51,798 nucleotides of DNA from Acidobacteriota bacterium (GCA_018268955.1 JAFDVO010000016.1:1-51798), one strand, 5' to 3'; shown: positions 41,248-49,937, counted from the stretch's first letter. The notes: a model not told the origin generated them from the sequence alone. A program made the numbers and translations.

Positions 41248-41838
41248 ATGAAGAAGATGTGGATGGTGGCGGGTGGTGTGGCCGTGCTGGCGAGTGCGCT
41301 GATGATCGCGGCGTGCTCGGAGCCGAATGCGCAGGCGGCCTCGGGACCTGATGCGTCGACGGTTGCGCGGGGCCAGTACCTGGTCACGATCGGCGGCTGC
41401 AACGACTGCCATACGCCCTTGAAGATGGGACCGAAAGGTCCCGAGCCGGACATGTCCCGTATGTTGTCGGGGCATCCCGAGCAGGCGGTCGTGGCGGCGC
41501 CGGTGAAGCCGCCGTCCGATCAGTGGATGATGGTCACGAACATCACGGGGACCGCGCACTCGGGGCCGTGGGGCGTCAGCTTCACCGCGAACCTCACGCC
41601 CGACGAGAACACCGGGCTCGGCATCTGGACCGAGGACATGTTCATCAAGGCGATGCGGACCGGGCGGCACATGGGTGCGTCGCGCGAGATCCTGCCGCCG
41701 ATGCCGTGGTTCAACTACGGCAAGATGAGCGACGAAGACCTGAAGGCGGTGTACGCCTACCTGCGCACGATCCCTCCGGTCCACAATCGCGTGCCCGACC
41801 CGCTGCCGCCCGCCGGCGCGCCGACGGCAACGAACTGA
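41248..41838 (+). CDS. mono-heme cytochrome c lipoprotein
   Basis: The 196-residue protein has a lipobox (LMIAAC23) and heme motif C51-N-D-C54-H55, with a later Met-containing ILPPMPWFNYG that can supply the axial ligand. A segment of about 90 residues between them (NITGTAHSGPWGVSFTANLT, DENTGLGIWTEDMFIKAM) matches the class of cytochromes found next to gluconate or alcohol dehydrogenases. GGAGGAGGGG precedes ATG 41248. It is on the same strand as the PQQ dehydrogenase cluster but separated from it by a minus-strand lipoprotein gene, so it has its own transcript. Confidence 0.87.
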   Translation: MKKMWMVAGGVAVLASALMIAACSEPNAQAASGPDASTVARGQYLVTIGGCNDCHTPLKMGPKGPEPDMSRMLSGHPEQAVVAAPVKPPSDQWMMVTNITGTAHSGPWGVSFTANLTPDENTGLGIWTEDMFIKAMRTGRHMGASREILPPMPWFNYGKMSDEDLKAVYAYLRTIPPVHNRVPDPLPPAGAPTATN

Positions 41839-41839
41839 C

Positions 41840-41960
41840 GTCCCGAAATCGGAACTCGGAATTCGGGATTCGGAATTCGGAAGAGCGCCACCGCGAAGTG
41901 CGCGGAGCTCGCGGAGATCTTGTTGGAGACACCCGTCTCCGTGGCCTCCGTGGTGGAGCT
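41840..41960. repeat. repeat-rich spacer with CCACC/GGTGG inverted repeat
   Basis: First come GGAATTCGGGATTCGGAATTC units, then an imperfect inverted repeat of CCACCGCG (41889-41896) with CCTCCGTGGTGG (41945-41956), and inside it GGAGAC-ACCC-GTCTCC. It belongs with the element at 12298-12372. Between genes converging on it, it could act as a terminator. Confidence 0.55.
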
Positions 41961-42023
41961 TCGAGCTGTTTGCCGCTGGCGCCCTTCCGACTTCTGAGTT
42001 CTGAGTTCTGAGTTCCCCTGGTT

Positions 42024-42620
42024 CTACCGCACCACCCCCGTGCACGAGTCGGTGACGATCGACGCGCTCGTGACCTCGACCTTGGCCAGCTCGTTCAGTT
42101 CCAGCCCCGTGGAGTGATCGTCGCGGTCGATCCGATCGCGGTTCGGCCTCTGCGTGTCCGCATCCGAGCCAATCGCGCCCTTCCCATTCGGCGCCTTCGC
42201 TTCCTCGGTGATGGTGCCATTCACGCGGACGCGCTTGCCGACCATGTTGTCGAGCTTCACGTCGCCCTGTGGATCCAGGCGATACGTGCTGGCCGCGATC
42301 CGCATCTGCTCGCGCTCGACGGACGACCCGGAGGTGGTCACGCTGCCAGCCGTGCCGACGGTCGACGGCGAGTTGACCATCGTGAGCACGAACCCTGGCG
42401 TGAAGGTGCCCCCGCCCCGCTGCACGCAGCCCTCGAGCGTCACGGCCTGATGGTCGTTGCTGTTGTTCTCCCGGGTCGACCGCATGTCGCTCGTGGCGGT
42501 CTGGTCGCCCTGTCGTTGCGCGGAATCCACAGCCGAGCCATTGCTGCTGTTGCCGCCGTTGCTGCACGCCACACACGCGGCCAGGGCCGTGGCCACCGCC
42601 GCCGCTGAAAGAGTCCTCAT
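42024..42620 (-). CDS. lipoprotein with repeated Ser/Asn-rich linker, unknown function
   Basis: The 198-residue protein has a signal with lipobox ALAAC (C15). A Ser/Asn/Asp-rich linker (SNGGNSSNGSAVDSAQRQGD) leads to a beta-rich C-terminal half: AVTLEGCVQRGGGTFTPGFV, STYRLDPQGDVKLDNMVGKR, VRVNGTITEEAKAP. It resembles small bacterial OB-fold-like lipoproteins of unknown role. GGAGGACGTG lies directly before ATG 42620. It is divergent from the XoxF gene. Confidence 0.7.
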   Translation of the reverse strand: MRTLSAAAVATALAACVACSNGGNSSNGSAVDSAQRQGDQTATSDMRSTRENNSNDHQAVTLEGCVQRGGGTFTPGFVLTMVNSPSTVGTAGSVTTSGSSVEREQMRIAASTYRLDPQGDVKLDNMVGKRVRVNGTITEEAKAPNGKGAIGSDADTQRPNRDRIDRDDHSTGLELNELAKVEVTSASIVTDSCTGVVR

Positions 42621-42779
42621 CACGTCCTCCTCGAACAGTGCCTGCACGGCCAGGAAGCACACGATGTGCCCATCAACGGGAAGAGCGGACCGATTGTCGC
42701 AATTCAAACGGTCACTCCTCGTCAGTTCTTTATGCACGAGGCGTGGCGAGGAATATGCACACGGACGGGATGCGACGCT
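42621..42779. other. divergent promoter region, lipoprotein / xoxF
   Basis: The 159-bp gap should hold promoters in both directions. No strong -35/-10 pair is evident. GAGGCGTGGCGAGGAATATG before ATG 42780 includes the probable leader of the dehydrogenase gene. No small gene was seen. Confidence 0.45.
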
Positions 42780-44600
42780 ATGCGGACCTGGACCACGATC
42801 GCTGTTCTCGCAGCCGCCCTCGCCAGCGGCTGCCACCGGAACCCGCCGCAAGGTGAGCAGCCCGCACACGGAGCCGCACCAGCGCCTCCGGCCTCGTCGG
42901 TCACCGGCCAGCCCGACGATGGGCAGTGGCTGATGGCGTCGAAGGATTACGCGAACACGAGGTACAGCGGGCTGGGTGAGATCACCACGAGCAACGTGAA
43001 GGACCTGAAGCTCGCCTGGTCCTTCTCGACCGGCGTGCTGCGCGGACAGGAAGCCGCGCCGCTCGTCGTCAACGGCACGATGTACATCGTCACGCCGTAT
43101 CCCAACATCCTCTACGCGCTGGACCTCACCAAGCCTGGGGCGCCGCTGAAGTGGAGCTTCAAGCCCAAGCCGTCCGCCGCGGCCCAGGGGGTCGCCTGCT
43201 GTGACGTCGTCAATCGCGGCGCCGCGTACGCGGACGGCAAGGTCGTCTTCAACACGCTCGACAACCACACCGTCGCGGTGGACGCGACCACCGGCGAGCA
43301 GGTGTGGAACGCGACGCTCGGCGACATCAACCGGGGCGAGACGCTCACGATGGCGCCTCTCATCGTGAAGGACAAAGTGCTCGTCGGGAACAGCGGCGGT
43401 GAGATGGGGATTCGAGGCTGGGTCACCGCGCTCAACCTGAAGGACGGATCGCAGGTCTGGCGCGCCTATCACACCGGTCCGGACAAGGACGTCCTCATCG
43501 GTCCCCAATTCAAGCCGTTCTACGCCTCCGATCGCGGCACCGATCTCGGTGTGTCATCGTGGCCACCGGACCAATGGAAGATCGGCGGCGCCGGCATGTG
43601 GGGATGGATCTCCTACGACCCGGAACTCGATCTGATCTTCTATGGCACTGCGAACCCAGGTCCGTGGAATCCGGAGCTGCGCCCTGGTGACAACAAGTGG
43701 GCGTGCACCGTCTTTGCGCGGCGACCTGACACGGGCGAAGCGGTCTGGGCGTATCAGTACAACCCGCACGATCTGTTCGACCACGACAGCATCAACGAGC
43801 ACCTGGTGCTCGACCTCCAGATCAACGGGCAGATGCGCAAGGTGCTCGTACATCCCGAGCGCAACGGCCACATGTATGTGTTCGATCGGCAGAGCGGGGA
43901 AGTGCTGTCCGCGAAGCCGTTCGCGTTCACCAACACGGCAACGGGAGTCGATCTGAAGACCGGCCGGCTCCAGTACGTCGAGGAGAAGAAGCCGTCGACG
44001 GGCAAGGTCGTCCGCTACATCTGCCCCGCTGAACCGGGCGCGAAGGACTGGCAGCCGTCCGCATACTCTCCGCGCACGGGGCTCCTGTACTTCGGCCACC
44101 AGAACATCTGCGAGGACATGGAGGGGCTCGAGGTCAGCTACATCGAGGGCACCCCGTACGTCGGCGCGAACGTGAAGATGTACGCAGGGCCCGGCGGGCA
44201 TCGCGGTGAGTTCAAGGCCTGGGATCCGGTCAACGGCACCATCGCCTGGTCCATCAAGGAGCAGTTCCCGGTATGGAGCGGTACGGTCGTCACGGCTGGC
44301 GACGTGGCGTTCTACGGGACGATGGACGGCTGGTTCAAGGCGGTCCATGCGCGCACGGGCGACGTGCTCTGGCAATTCAAGGTCGGCTCCGGGATCATCG
44401 GGCAGCCGATTACCTACAAGGGTCCTGACGGCAAGCAGTACGTGGCCGTGCTCTCCGGTGTCGGGGGCTGGCCGGGTGCGATCGTCTCCGGCAACCTCGA
44501 CCCGAAGGATCCGACCGCCGCGCTCGGCTTCGTGAATGCGATGTCCGACCTGCCGGCCTACACGACAAAGGGAGGGACGCTATATGTGTTCTCTCTCTAG
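42780..44600 (+). CDS. xoxF: PQQ-dependent alcohol dehydrogenase, lanthanide type (XoxF-like)
   Basis: The 606-residue lipoprotein (lipobox LASGC18) is an eight-bladed PQQ propeller that oxidises methanol or other alcohols and passes electrons to cytochrome c. The adjacent-Cys disulfide is C140-C141. Predicted metal ligands are E208 (SGGEMGIRG), N292 (GTANPGPWN) and D334 (catalytic), followed two positions later by D336 in PHDLFDHDSINE. That second Asp is characteristic of lanthanide-binding XoxF-type enzymes, while calcium MxaF enzymes lack it. A lipobox rather than a plain signal is unusual. ATG 42780 begins the signal peptide; the longer frame to 42666 has none. Next genes are xoxJ and cytochromes. 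Confidence 0.88.
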   Translation: MRTWTTIAVLAAALASGCHRNPPQGEQPAHGAAPAPPASSVTGQPDDGQWLMASKDYANTRYSGLGEITTSNVKDLKLAWSFSTGVLRGQEAAPLVVNGTMYIVTPYPNILYALDLTKPGAPLKWSFKPKPSAAAQGVACCDVVNRGAAYADGKVVFNTLDNHTVAVDATTGEQVWNATLGDINRGETLTMAPLIVKDKVLVGNSGGEMGIRGWVTALNLKDGSQVWRAYHTGPDKDVLIGPQFKPFYASDRGTDLGVSSWPPDQWKIGGAGMWGWISYDPELDLIFYGTANPGPWNPELRPGDNKWACTVFARRPDTGEAVWAYQYNPHDLFDHDSINEHLVLDLQINGQMRKVLVHPERNGHMYVFDRQSGEVLSAKPFAFTNTATGVDLKTGRLQYVEEKKPSTGKVVRYICPAEPGAKDWQPSAYSPRTGLLYFGHQNICEDMEGLEVSYIEGTPYVGANVKMYAGPGGHRGEFKAWDPVNGTIAWSIKEQFPVWSGTVVTAGDVAFYGTMDGWFKAVHARTGDVLWQFKVGSGIIGQPITYKGPDGKQYVAVLSGVGGWPGAIVSGNLDPKDPTAALGFVNAMSDLPAYTTKGGTLYVFSL

Positions 44601-45480
44601 AGGTTGGAGGTCAGAGGTCGGAGGTTGGAGGTTAGAGGTTGGAGGTTGGAGGCTGCGGGCCGGGGGGTGGCGAACGGCGGCTGTCGTCGGTCTAGTGGCC
44701 GCGCTGACGCTGTCGACCCTGTCAGCGGCAGAACCACGTGTGCTGCGTGTCTGTGCGGACCCGAACAACCTGCCGTTCTCGAATGCGAAGGAGGAAGGCT
44801 TCGAGAACAGGCTCGTGCGGATCATCGCCAGGGATCTGCAGGCGCGCGTCGAGTACACCTGGTGGGCGCAACGTCGAGGGTTCGTGCGCGAGACGGTCAG
44901 CGCGAACGCCTGCGACATCGTGCCCGGCGTGCCGGTCGGGTTCGACCGCACGCTCGTCACGCGTCCGTACTACCGCTCGAGCTACGTGTTCGTGACGCGA
45001 CGGGATCGTCACCTCTTGCTGCACACGCTCGATGACGCCCAGCTGAAGGACCTCCGCATCGGCGTGCAGCTGGTGGGCGAGGACGGGACCAACACGCCAC
45101 CCGCGCACGCCCTCGCCCGTCGTCATCTTGCCGGCCGGCTCGTGGGCTTCACGCTCTACGGTGACTACGCGCGACCCAACCCACCGGCGCAGATCCTCGA
45201 TGCCGTGGGGCGGGGCGACGTCGACGTCGCCCTCGTCTGGGGACCGCTCGCCGGCTACTTCGCCCGAGCGTCCCACACGCCACTGCAGGTCACCCCGATC
45301 GGGGGCACGCCGGAGCCGCAGCTGCCAATGGCGTACGACATCGGGGTTGGGGTGGCGCGCCGGACGCCGGGGCTGCGCGCCGACATCGATCGCGTGCTCG
45401 CGCAACGGAAGCCGGAAATCGACCGATTGCTCGCACGCTTCGGCGTTCCCCGGGTGGAGTCACAGGGCCATGCGGACTGA
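44584..45480 (+). CDS. xoxJ: XoxJ/MoxJ-like periplasmic substrate-binding-type protein
   Basis: The family accompanies PQQ alcohol dehydrogenases and is thought to help activate the apoenzyme. Core segments are RVLRVCADPNNLPFSNAKEE, EYTWWAQRRGFVRETV, CDIVPGVPVGFDRTLVTRPY and DVALVWGPLAGYF. ATG 44584 overlaps the dehydrogenase stop by 17 nt. The first ~30 codons contain the 7-bp repeat tract at 44600-44660 read in frame, giving EVGGWRL-EVGGWRL-RAGGWR, before a normal hydrophobic signal (TAAVVGLVAALTLSTLSAA). No start after the repeat keeps a complete signal peptide, so the repeat is probably translated. Confidence 0.85.
   Translation: MCSLSRGWRSEVGGWRLEVGGWRLRAGGWRTAAVVGLVAALTLSTLSAAEPRVLRVCADPNNLPFSNAKEEGFENRLVRIIARDLQARVEYTWWAQRRGFVRETVSANACDIVPGVPVGFDRTLVTRPYYRSSYVFVTRRDRHLLLHTLDDAQLKDLRIGVQLVGEDGTNTPPAHALARRHLAGRLVGFTLYGDYARPNPPAQILDAVGRGDVDVALVWGPLAGYFARASHTPLQVTPIGGTPEPQLPMAYDIGVGVARRTPGLRADIDRVLAQRKPEIDRLLARFGVPRVESQGHAD
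44600..44660. repeat. 7-bp repeat (GAGGTTG) inside the xoxJ coding start
   Basis: About eight degenerate GAGGTTG/GAGGTCA copies begin at the xoxF stop codon and run into xoxJ. Three heptamers make 21 nt, so the tract stays in frame as a 7-residue protein repeat. The complement occurs at 34-118. Confidence 0.88.
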
Positions 45481-46012
45481 ACTCGTCCTGATCGCGGCCA
45501 TGGCCGTCGCGGTCTGCGGCTGCAAGCGGGAGACGCGCACGTTCCGTGAGTCGCCACCGGCCTCGATGGCGTCCGACGTGGCCGTCAGCGATCTGCACCC
45601 TGGGGGAGGCAACCCACCGGCCCGATCCATCTCACCCTACGAGCAGAACGCGTGGGCGCTGAACGAGGGCAAGCGCCTGTTCTCCGCCTACAACTGCAGC
45701 GGCTGCCATGCCAACGGTGGTGGCGGGATGGGGCCCGCGCTGATCGACGATGAGTGGAGCTACGGGCACGAGGCCGACCAGATATACCGGACAATTCTCG
45801 AAGGGCGCCCGAACGGCATGCCTGCCTGGCGAGGCAAGATCCCCGATGCGCAGATCTGGCAGCTCGCCGCCTACATTCGTTCGATGAGCGGGCTGGCGCC
45901 AAAGGATGCGGCGCCCAGCCGCAGCGATCACATGAACGGCCCGCCGCCCGAGAACGCGGCGCCGCGCATGATCCCCAAGAACGCCGGCACGCCGCCGGCT
46001 GCGGAGCGCTGA
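45470..46012 (+). CDS. mono-heme cytochrome c lipoprotein, XoxG-like position
   Basis: The 180-residue protein has a lipoprotein signal (VAVCGC18) and a heme motif C76-S-G-C79-H80 within NEGKRLFSAYNCSGCHANGG. The pattern EWSYGHEADQIYRTILEG and MPAWRGKIPDAQIWQLAAYI is typical of class I cytochromes with a Met ligand. A Pro/Asn-rich tail (DHMNGPPPENAAPRMIPKNA) follows. Its start overlaps xoxJ by 11 nt, and its stop is 1 nt before coxB, placing it as the electron carrier from the dehydrogenase to the oxidase (inference from order). Confidence 0.9.
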   Translation: MRTELVLIAAMAVAVCGCKRETRTFRESPPASMASDVAVSDLHPGGGNPPARSISPYEQNAWALNEGKRLFSAYNCSGCHANGGGGMGPALIDDEWSYGHEADQIYRTILEGRPNGMPAWRGKIPDAQIWQLAAYIRSMSGLAPKDAAPSRSDHMNGPPPENAAPRMIPKNAGTPPAAER

Positions 46013-46013
46013 C

Positions 46014-46955
46014 ATGCACGCGGCCTCCGTCCTCCAGTCCGTGCTCGCGCCAGCCGGTCCGCAAGCCGCCCACATCGCGCGGCTCTGGTGGCTCATGTTC
46101 TGGGTTGCCACCGCGGTCTTCGTCATCGTGTCCGCCTTCGTGGTCGGCGCGATCGTCTGGAAGCGCACGGAACCACGCCGCGACGACGTCCTGCGCGTGG
46201 CGGTCACGCTGGGTGTTGCGGCAACGGTGGTGACGCTGTTCGTGCTGCTGGTCGCGAGCGTCTGGACCGGACGTGCCGTCGCATCGCTGGGGGCCTCGAG
46301 CACGGTCACCATCGAACTCACCGGACATCAATGGTGGTGGGAAGCGGTCTACGACGACGGGACGCCGAGCCAGCGATTCCGCACGGCCAACGAACTTCAT
46401 ATCCCAGTCGGACGGCCTGTGGTGCTGAAGGTCACGTCGCACGACGTCATCCACAGCTTCTGGGTGCCGAACCTCCACGGCAAGCGAGACCTCATCCCCG
46501 GCTACACCACCGCGATCTGGCTGCAGGCCGACACGCCAGGGATCTACCGCGGCCAGTGCGCGGAGTTCTGCGGGCTCCAGCACGCGCGCATGGCGCTGTA
46601 CGTCACGGCCGAGTCGAACGATGCGTTCGAGCGCTGGCGCATGAACCAGCGGCGCGAGGCGGTCCAGCCCACGACCGACAACGCACGACTCGGACGTGAC
46701 GTCTTCCTTCGGTCGACCTGCACGCAGTGCCACACCATCCGGGGCACGATTGCCGGCGGAGCGATGGGCCCGGATCTCACGCACCTGGCCACGCGCGGCA
46801 CGATTGCCGCCGGGACGCTTCCGAACACGCGTGGGCACCTGGCGGGCTGGATCCTTGACTCCCAGAGTGCGAAGCCGGGCAATCAGATGCCGCCGAACAG
46901 CCTGCCCGCCGGAGATCTGCAATTGCTCCTGACCTATCTGGAGACGCTGAAATGA
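46014..46955 (+). CDS. coxB: cytochrome c oxidase subunit II with fused cytochrome c domain
   Basis: The 313-residue protein has two N-terminal helices and the CuA domain: HQWWWEAVYDD, HDVIHSFWVPNLHGK and the ligand set C182-x3-C186-x3-H190-x2-M193 (CAEFCGLQHARM). A C-terminal heme-c domain has C236-T-Q-C239-H240 and a late Met (NQMPPNSLPAGDL). This is the caa3 type, which takes electrons directly from a cytochrome c donor. It starts 1 nt after the preceding cytochrome stop and overlaps coxA by 4 nt. Confidence 0.95.
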   Translation: MHAASVLQSVLAPAGPQAAHIARLWWLMFWVATAVFVIVSAFVVGAIVWKRTEPRRDDVLRVAVTLGVAATVVTLFVLLVASVWTGRAVASLGASSTVTIELTGHQWWWEAVYDDGTPSQRFRTANELHIPVGRPVVLKVTSHDVIHSFWVPNLHGKRDLIPGYTTAIWLQADTPGIYRGQCAEFCGLQHARMALYVTAESNDAFERWRMNQRREAVQPTTDNARLGRDVFLRSTCTQCHTIRGTIAGGAMGPDLTHLATRGTIAAGTLPNTRGHLAGWILDSQSAKPGNQMPPNSLPAGDLQLLLTYLETLK

Positions 46956-48970
46956 GCTTGCTCGATCAGGAGCCGGCTGACAGCGGTGACGAGAAGGTCG
47001 TCCCTCCGCTCGACCCGGCCCGCACGCTGCCGGCGTCGCTCGACGTCTCCGCCGAGAAGCTCGAGGCGGTGTGGGCCGAGAAGCCTGGCCTCTTCGGGTG
47101 GCTCTCGGTCGTGAACCACCGCGACATCGGCCGCCGCTACATCGTCACCGCGTTCGTGTTCTTCTTCATGGCGGGGCTGCTGGCGCTGGTGATGCGGATT
47201 CAGCTCGCCCGGCCCGACAACCACTTCCTCGGACCCGACGCCTACAACCAGATCTTCACGATGCATGGCACCGTGATGATGTTCCTCTTCGCCGTGCCGG
47301 TGATGGAGGCGTTCGGCGTGTACGTCGTCCCGCTCATGGTCGGCGCTCGCAACATCGCCTTCCCGCGGCTGAACGCCTTCAGCTACTGGATGTTCCTGTT
47401 CGGCGGCATCTTCGTCTTCGTGATGTTCGCGCTGAACAGCGGGCCGGACGTCGGATGGTTCGCGTACCCGCCGCTCTCCGGTCCGGCGTACACGCCCGGG
47501 AAGCGCGCAGACGTGTGGGCGCAGCTCATCACGTTCACCGAACTTGCCGGTCTTGCCGTGTCGGTCGAGATCATCGTGACAGTGTTCAAGCTGCGCGCGC
47601 CGGGGATGTCGCTCAACCGCATCCCGCTGTTCGTCTGGGCGCAGACGATCACGGCCTTCATGGTGCTCCTCGCGATGCCAGCGGTGATGCTGGCGAGCAC
47701 GGCGCTGATCCTCGACCGCCTCGTTGGCACGCACTTCTTCAACCCCGCGGAGGGGGGCGACCCGCTGCTGTGGCAGCACCTGTTCTGGTTCTTCGGGCAT
47801 CCGGAGGTCTACATCATCTTCATCCCGGCGACCGGGATCGTCTCGACGATCGTCTCCACCTTCTCGCGCCGACCCGCATTCGGGTACCTCGCGCTCGTCC
47901 TGGCGCTCGTCTCGACCGCGTTCATCGGCTTTGGCCTGTGGGTGCACCACATGTTCGCGACGGGCCTGCCGCAGATGGGCGAGAGCTTCTTCACGGCGGC
48001 CAGCATCATGATCGCGATCCCGTCCGGCCTGCAGTTCTTCTGCTGGATCGCCACCATGTGGGGCGGGCGCGTCGTGCTGAAGTTGCCGATGCTCTGGGTC
48101 CTCGGCTTCTTCATCGTCTTTCTCGTCGGTGGGCTCACCGGCGTCATGCTGGCGGCCGTGCCGCTCGACCTGCAGGTGCACGACACCTTCTTCGTCGTCG
48201 CGCACTTCCACTACGTGCTGATCGGCGGCGCCCTGTTCCCGCTGTTTGGTGCCGTCTACTACTGGTTCCCGAAGATTACCGGCCGCATGCTCGGCGAGCG
48301 GCTCGGCCAGTGGAACTTCTGGCTGTTCACGCTCGGTTTCAACCTGACGTTCTTCCCGATGCACATCCTGGGGCTCGAGGGGATGCCGCGTCGGGTCTAC
48401 ACGTACCAGGCGGAAACCGGGTGGGGCGACCTGAACTACCTCTCGACGATCGGCGCGGGCGTCCTCGGCGTATCGGTGCTGGTGTTCCTGGTGAACGTCA
48501 TCGTGAGCCTGAGGGCAGGTGTGCTGGCGGGGGATAACCCCTGGGGCGCGGGCACGCTCGAGTGGGCGACGACCTCACCGCCGCCCAACTGCAACTTCGT
48601 CTATCCGCCCACCGTCGCCGGCGTGAACCCCCTCTGGGAGAACCCGCCGGACCAGCCGGTGGTGGTCGGCCTGCGGGACGATGTACGTGACGTGCTCGTG
48701 ACGTACGTGCTCGATGCGGAACCCGACCACCGGACCGAGTTCCCGGAGCCGACGATCTGGCCGTTCTGCACCGCGCTCGCCACCAGTGCGCTCTTCATCG
48801 GATCCATCTTCACGCCGTGGGCCGTCGTCATCGGTGCCGTACCGCTGTTCGTTGGCCTCACGGGATGGTTCTGGCCGAAGGAGGCAGGGGAGACGGGCAC
48901 GCAAGCCTGGCCGATTCAGCACCGGACCTTGCCGAAGCCGGGCGAGGCGCCAGCAGGAGGGCCGGTATGA
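46952..48970 (+). CDS. coxA: cytochrome c oxidase subunit I with C-terminal extension
   Basis: The 672-residue catalytic subunit has HGTVMMFLFAVP, WQHLFWFFGHPEVYIIFIPA (HPEVY with the D-channel Glu, so type A1) and a HFHYVLIGG heme-ligand helix. The first ~60 residues are a soluble N-terminal extension. After the twelfth helix about 100 extra residues include two further membrane helices (FCTALATSALFIGSIFTPWA and AVPLFVGLTGWFWP), possibly part of subunit III or IV fused on. The start overlaps coxB (ATGA) and the end overlaps coxC (ATGA). Confidence 0.95.
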   Translation: MSLLDQEPADSGDEKVVPPLDPARTLPASLDVSAEKLEAVWAEKPGLFGWLSVVNHRDIGRRYIVTAFVFFFMAGLLALVMRIQLARPDNHFLGPDAYNQIFTMHGTVMMFLFAVPVMEAFGVYVVPLMVGARNIAFPRLNAFSYWMFLFGGIFVFVMFALNSGPDVGWFAYPPLSGPAYTPGKRADVWAQLITFTELAGLAVSVEIIVTVFKLRAPGMSLNRIPLFVWAQTITAFMVLLAMPAVMLASTALILDRLVGTHFFNPAEGGDPLLWQHLFWFFGHPEVYIIFIPATGIVSTIVSTFSRRPAFGYLALVLALVSTAFIGFGLWVHHMFATGLPQMGESFFTAASIMIAIPSGLQFFCWIATMWGGRVVLKLPMLWVLGFFIVFLVGGLTGVMLAAVPLDLQVHDTFFVVAHFHYVLIGGALFPLFGAVYYWFPKITGRMLGERLGQWNFWLFTLGFNLTFFPMHILGLEGMPRRVYTYQAETGWGDLNYLSTIGAGVLGVSVLVFLVNVIVSLRAGVLAGDNPWGAGTLEWATTSPPPNCNFVYPPTVAGVNPLWENPPDQPVVVGLRDDVRDVLVTYVLDAEPDHRTEFPEPTIWPFCTALATSALFIGSIFTPWAVVIGAVPLFVGLTGWFWPKEAGETGTQAWPIQHRTLPKPGEAPAGGPV

Positions 48971-49572
48971 ACGTGCCGGCACGGACGCTGGACGTCTCCG
49001 GGCTCGCACCGGGCGCGTTCGGTCACCGCACGCTGCTCTGGTGGGGAACGCTCGGGCTGATGGTGATCGAGGGCATGGCGTTCGCGCTCGCGATCGCCGC
49101 GTACTTCTACATCAGGCTGCGGAACACGACGTGGCCGCCGAACCTCCCGCCGCCGCTCCTGCTGTGGGGAACGGTCAACACCTTGGTACTTCTGGTCAGC
49201 GTGGTGCCGAACGAGCTGACGAAGAGGGCCGCCGAGCGAATTGACCTGCGGGCGGTCCGGCTGTGGCTCCTCGTCTGCCTCGCGTTCGGCGTGGTCTTCA
49301 ACGTGGTGCGCGTCTTCGAGTTCATGTCGCTCAACTGCGCCTGGAACACGAACGCGTATGGATCGATCGTGTGGATGCTCCTGGGCCTGCACACGGTGCA
49401 CATCGTCACGGACCTGGTCGATACCGCGGTGCTGACCGTCCTGATGTTCACGGGGCCGATCGAGGAGAAACGCTTCGTCGACGTGGCCGAGAACGCCATG
49501 TACTGGTACTTCGTGGTTCTCACGTGGCTCCCCATCTACGGAGTGATCTATTGGGCACCTCGCCTGACATAG
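48967..49572 (+). CDS. coxC: cytochrome c oxidase subunit III
   Basis: The 201-residue protein has five membrane helices (LLWWGTLGLMVIEGMAFALA, LWGTVNTLVLLVSVVP, LLVCLAFGVVFNVVRVFEFM, WMLLGLHTVHIVTDLVDTAV, MYWYFVVLTWLPIYGVI). The Glu in FEFM and the HTVHI pair are family positions. It is short, which fits loss of the first two helices to coxA. ATGA overlaps with the preceding stop. Confidence 0.9.
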   Translation: MNVPARTLDVSGLAPGAFGHRTLLWWGTLGLMVIEGMAFALAIAAYFYIRLRNTTWPPNLPPPLLLWGTVNTLVLLVSVVPNELTKRAAERIDLRAVRLWLLVCLAFGVVFNVVRVFEFMSLNCAWNTNAYGSIVWMLLGLHTVHIVTDLVDTAVLTVLMFTGPIEEKRFVDVAENAMYWYFVVLTWLPIYGVIYWAPRLT

Positions 49573-49937
49573 CCAGACGATGGTTCGATGAGCCGCGCGG
49601 GATCGCGGTGCTCTGGGCCGGTGTGCTCGCAGGACCCACCGCCTGGGCGCTGGACCTAACGATCAGCTACGCCATCGTGCAGTGGACCTGCGGGGGCGGA
49701 CCCCCGGTCACCCTGCATCTCATCACGCTGTTCTCACTCGCGATGATCGGCGCCGGTGCGTTCGGGTCCTGGCGAGCGCTGCGTGCGGTGCCGGAGGGCG
49801 CCCCGCAGGACGGATCACAGCCCGACCAGCGCGGGTACTTCATGGCACTCCTGGGGCTCTCCATGTGTGCGCTGTTTGCGATGGTGGTGATCGCGGGGGC
49901 GATCCCCCGCTGGGTGCTCGATGCCTGCCAGCAGTAA
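49551..49937 (+). CDS. small membrane protein of the oxidase operon
   Basis: The 128-residue protein has three predicted helices (VLWAGVLAGPTAWALDLTIS, LHLITLFSLAMIGAGAFG, GYFMALLGLSMCALFAMVVI). I do not recognise a family name; similar short membrane proteins occur next to caa3 oxidase genes. It starts at TTG 49551, with GGAG 7 nt upstream inside coxC, and overlaps coxC by 22 nt and the next gene by 17 nt, so translation is tightly coupled. A role in oxidase assembly or as a subunit is only a guess. Confidence 0.72.
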   Translation: MGTSPDIARRWFDEPRGIAVLWAGVLAGPTAWALDLTISYAIVQWTCGGGPPVTLHLITLFSLAMIGAGAFGSWRALRAVPEGAPQDGSQPDQRGYFMALLGLSMCALFAMVVIAGAIPRWVLDACQQ

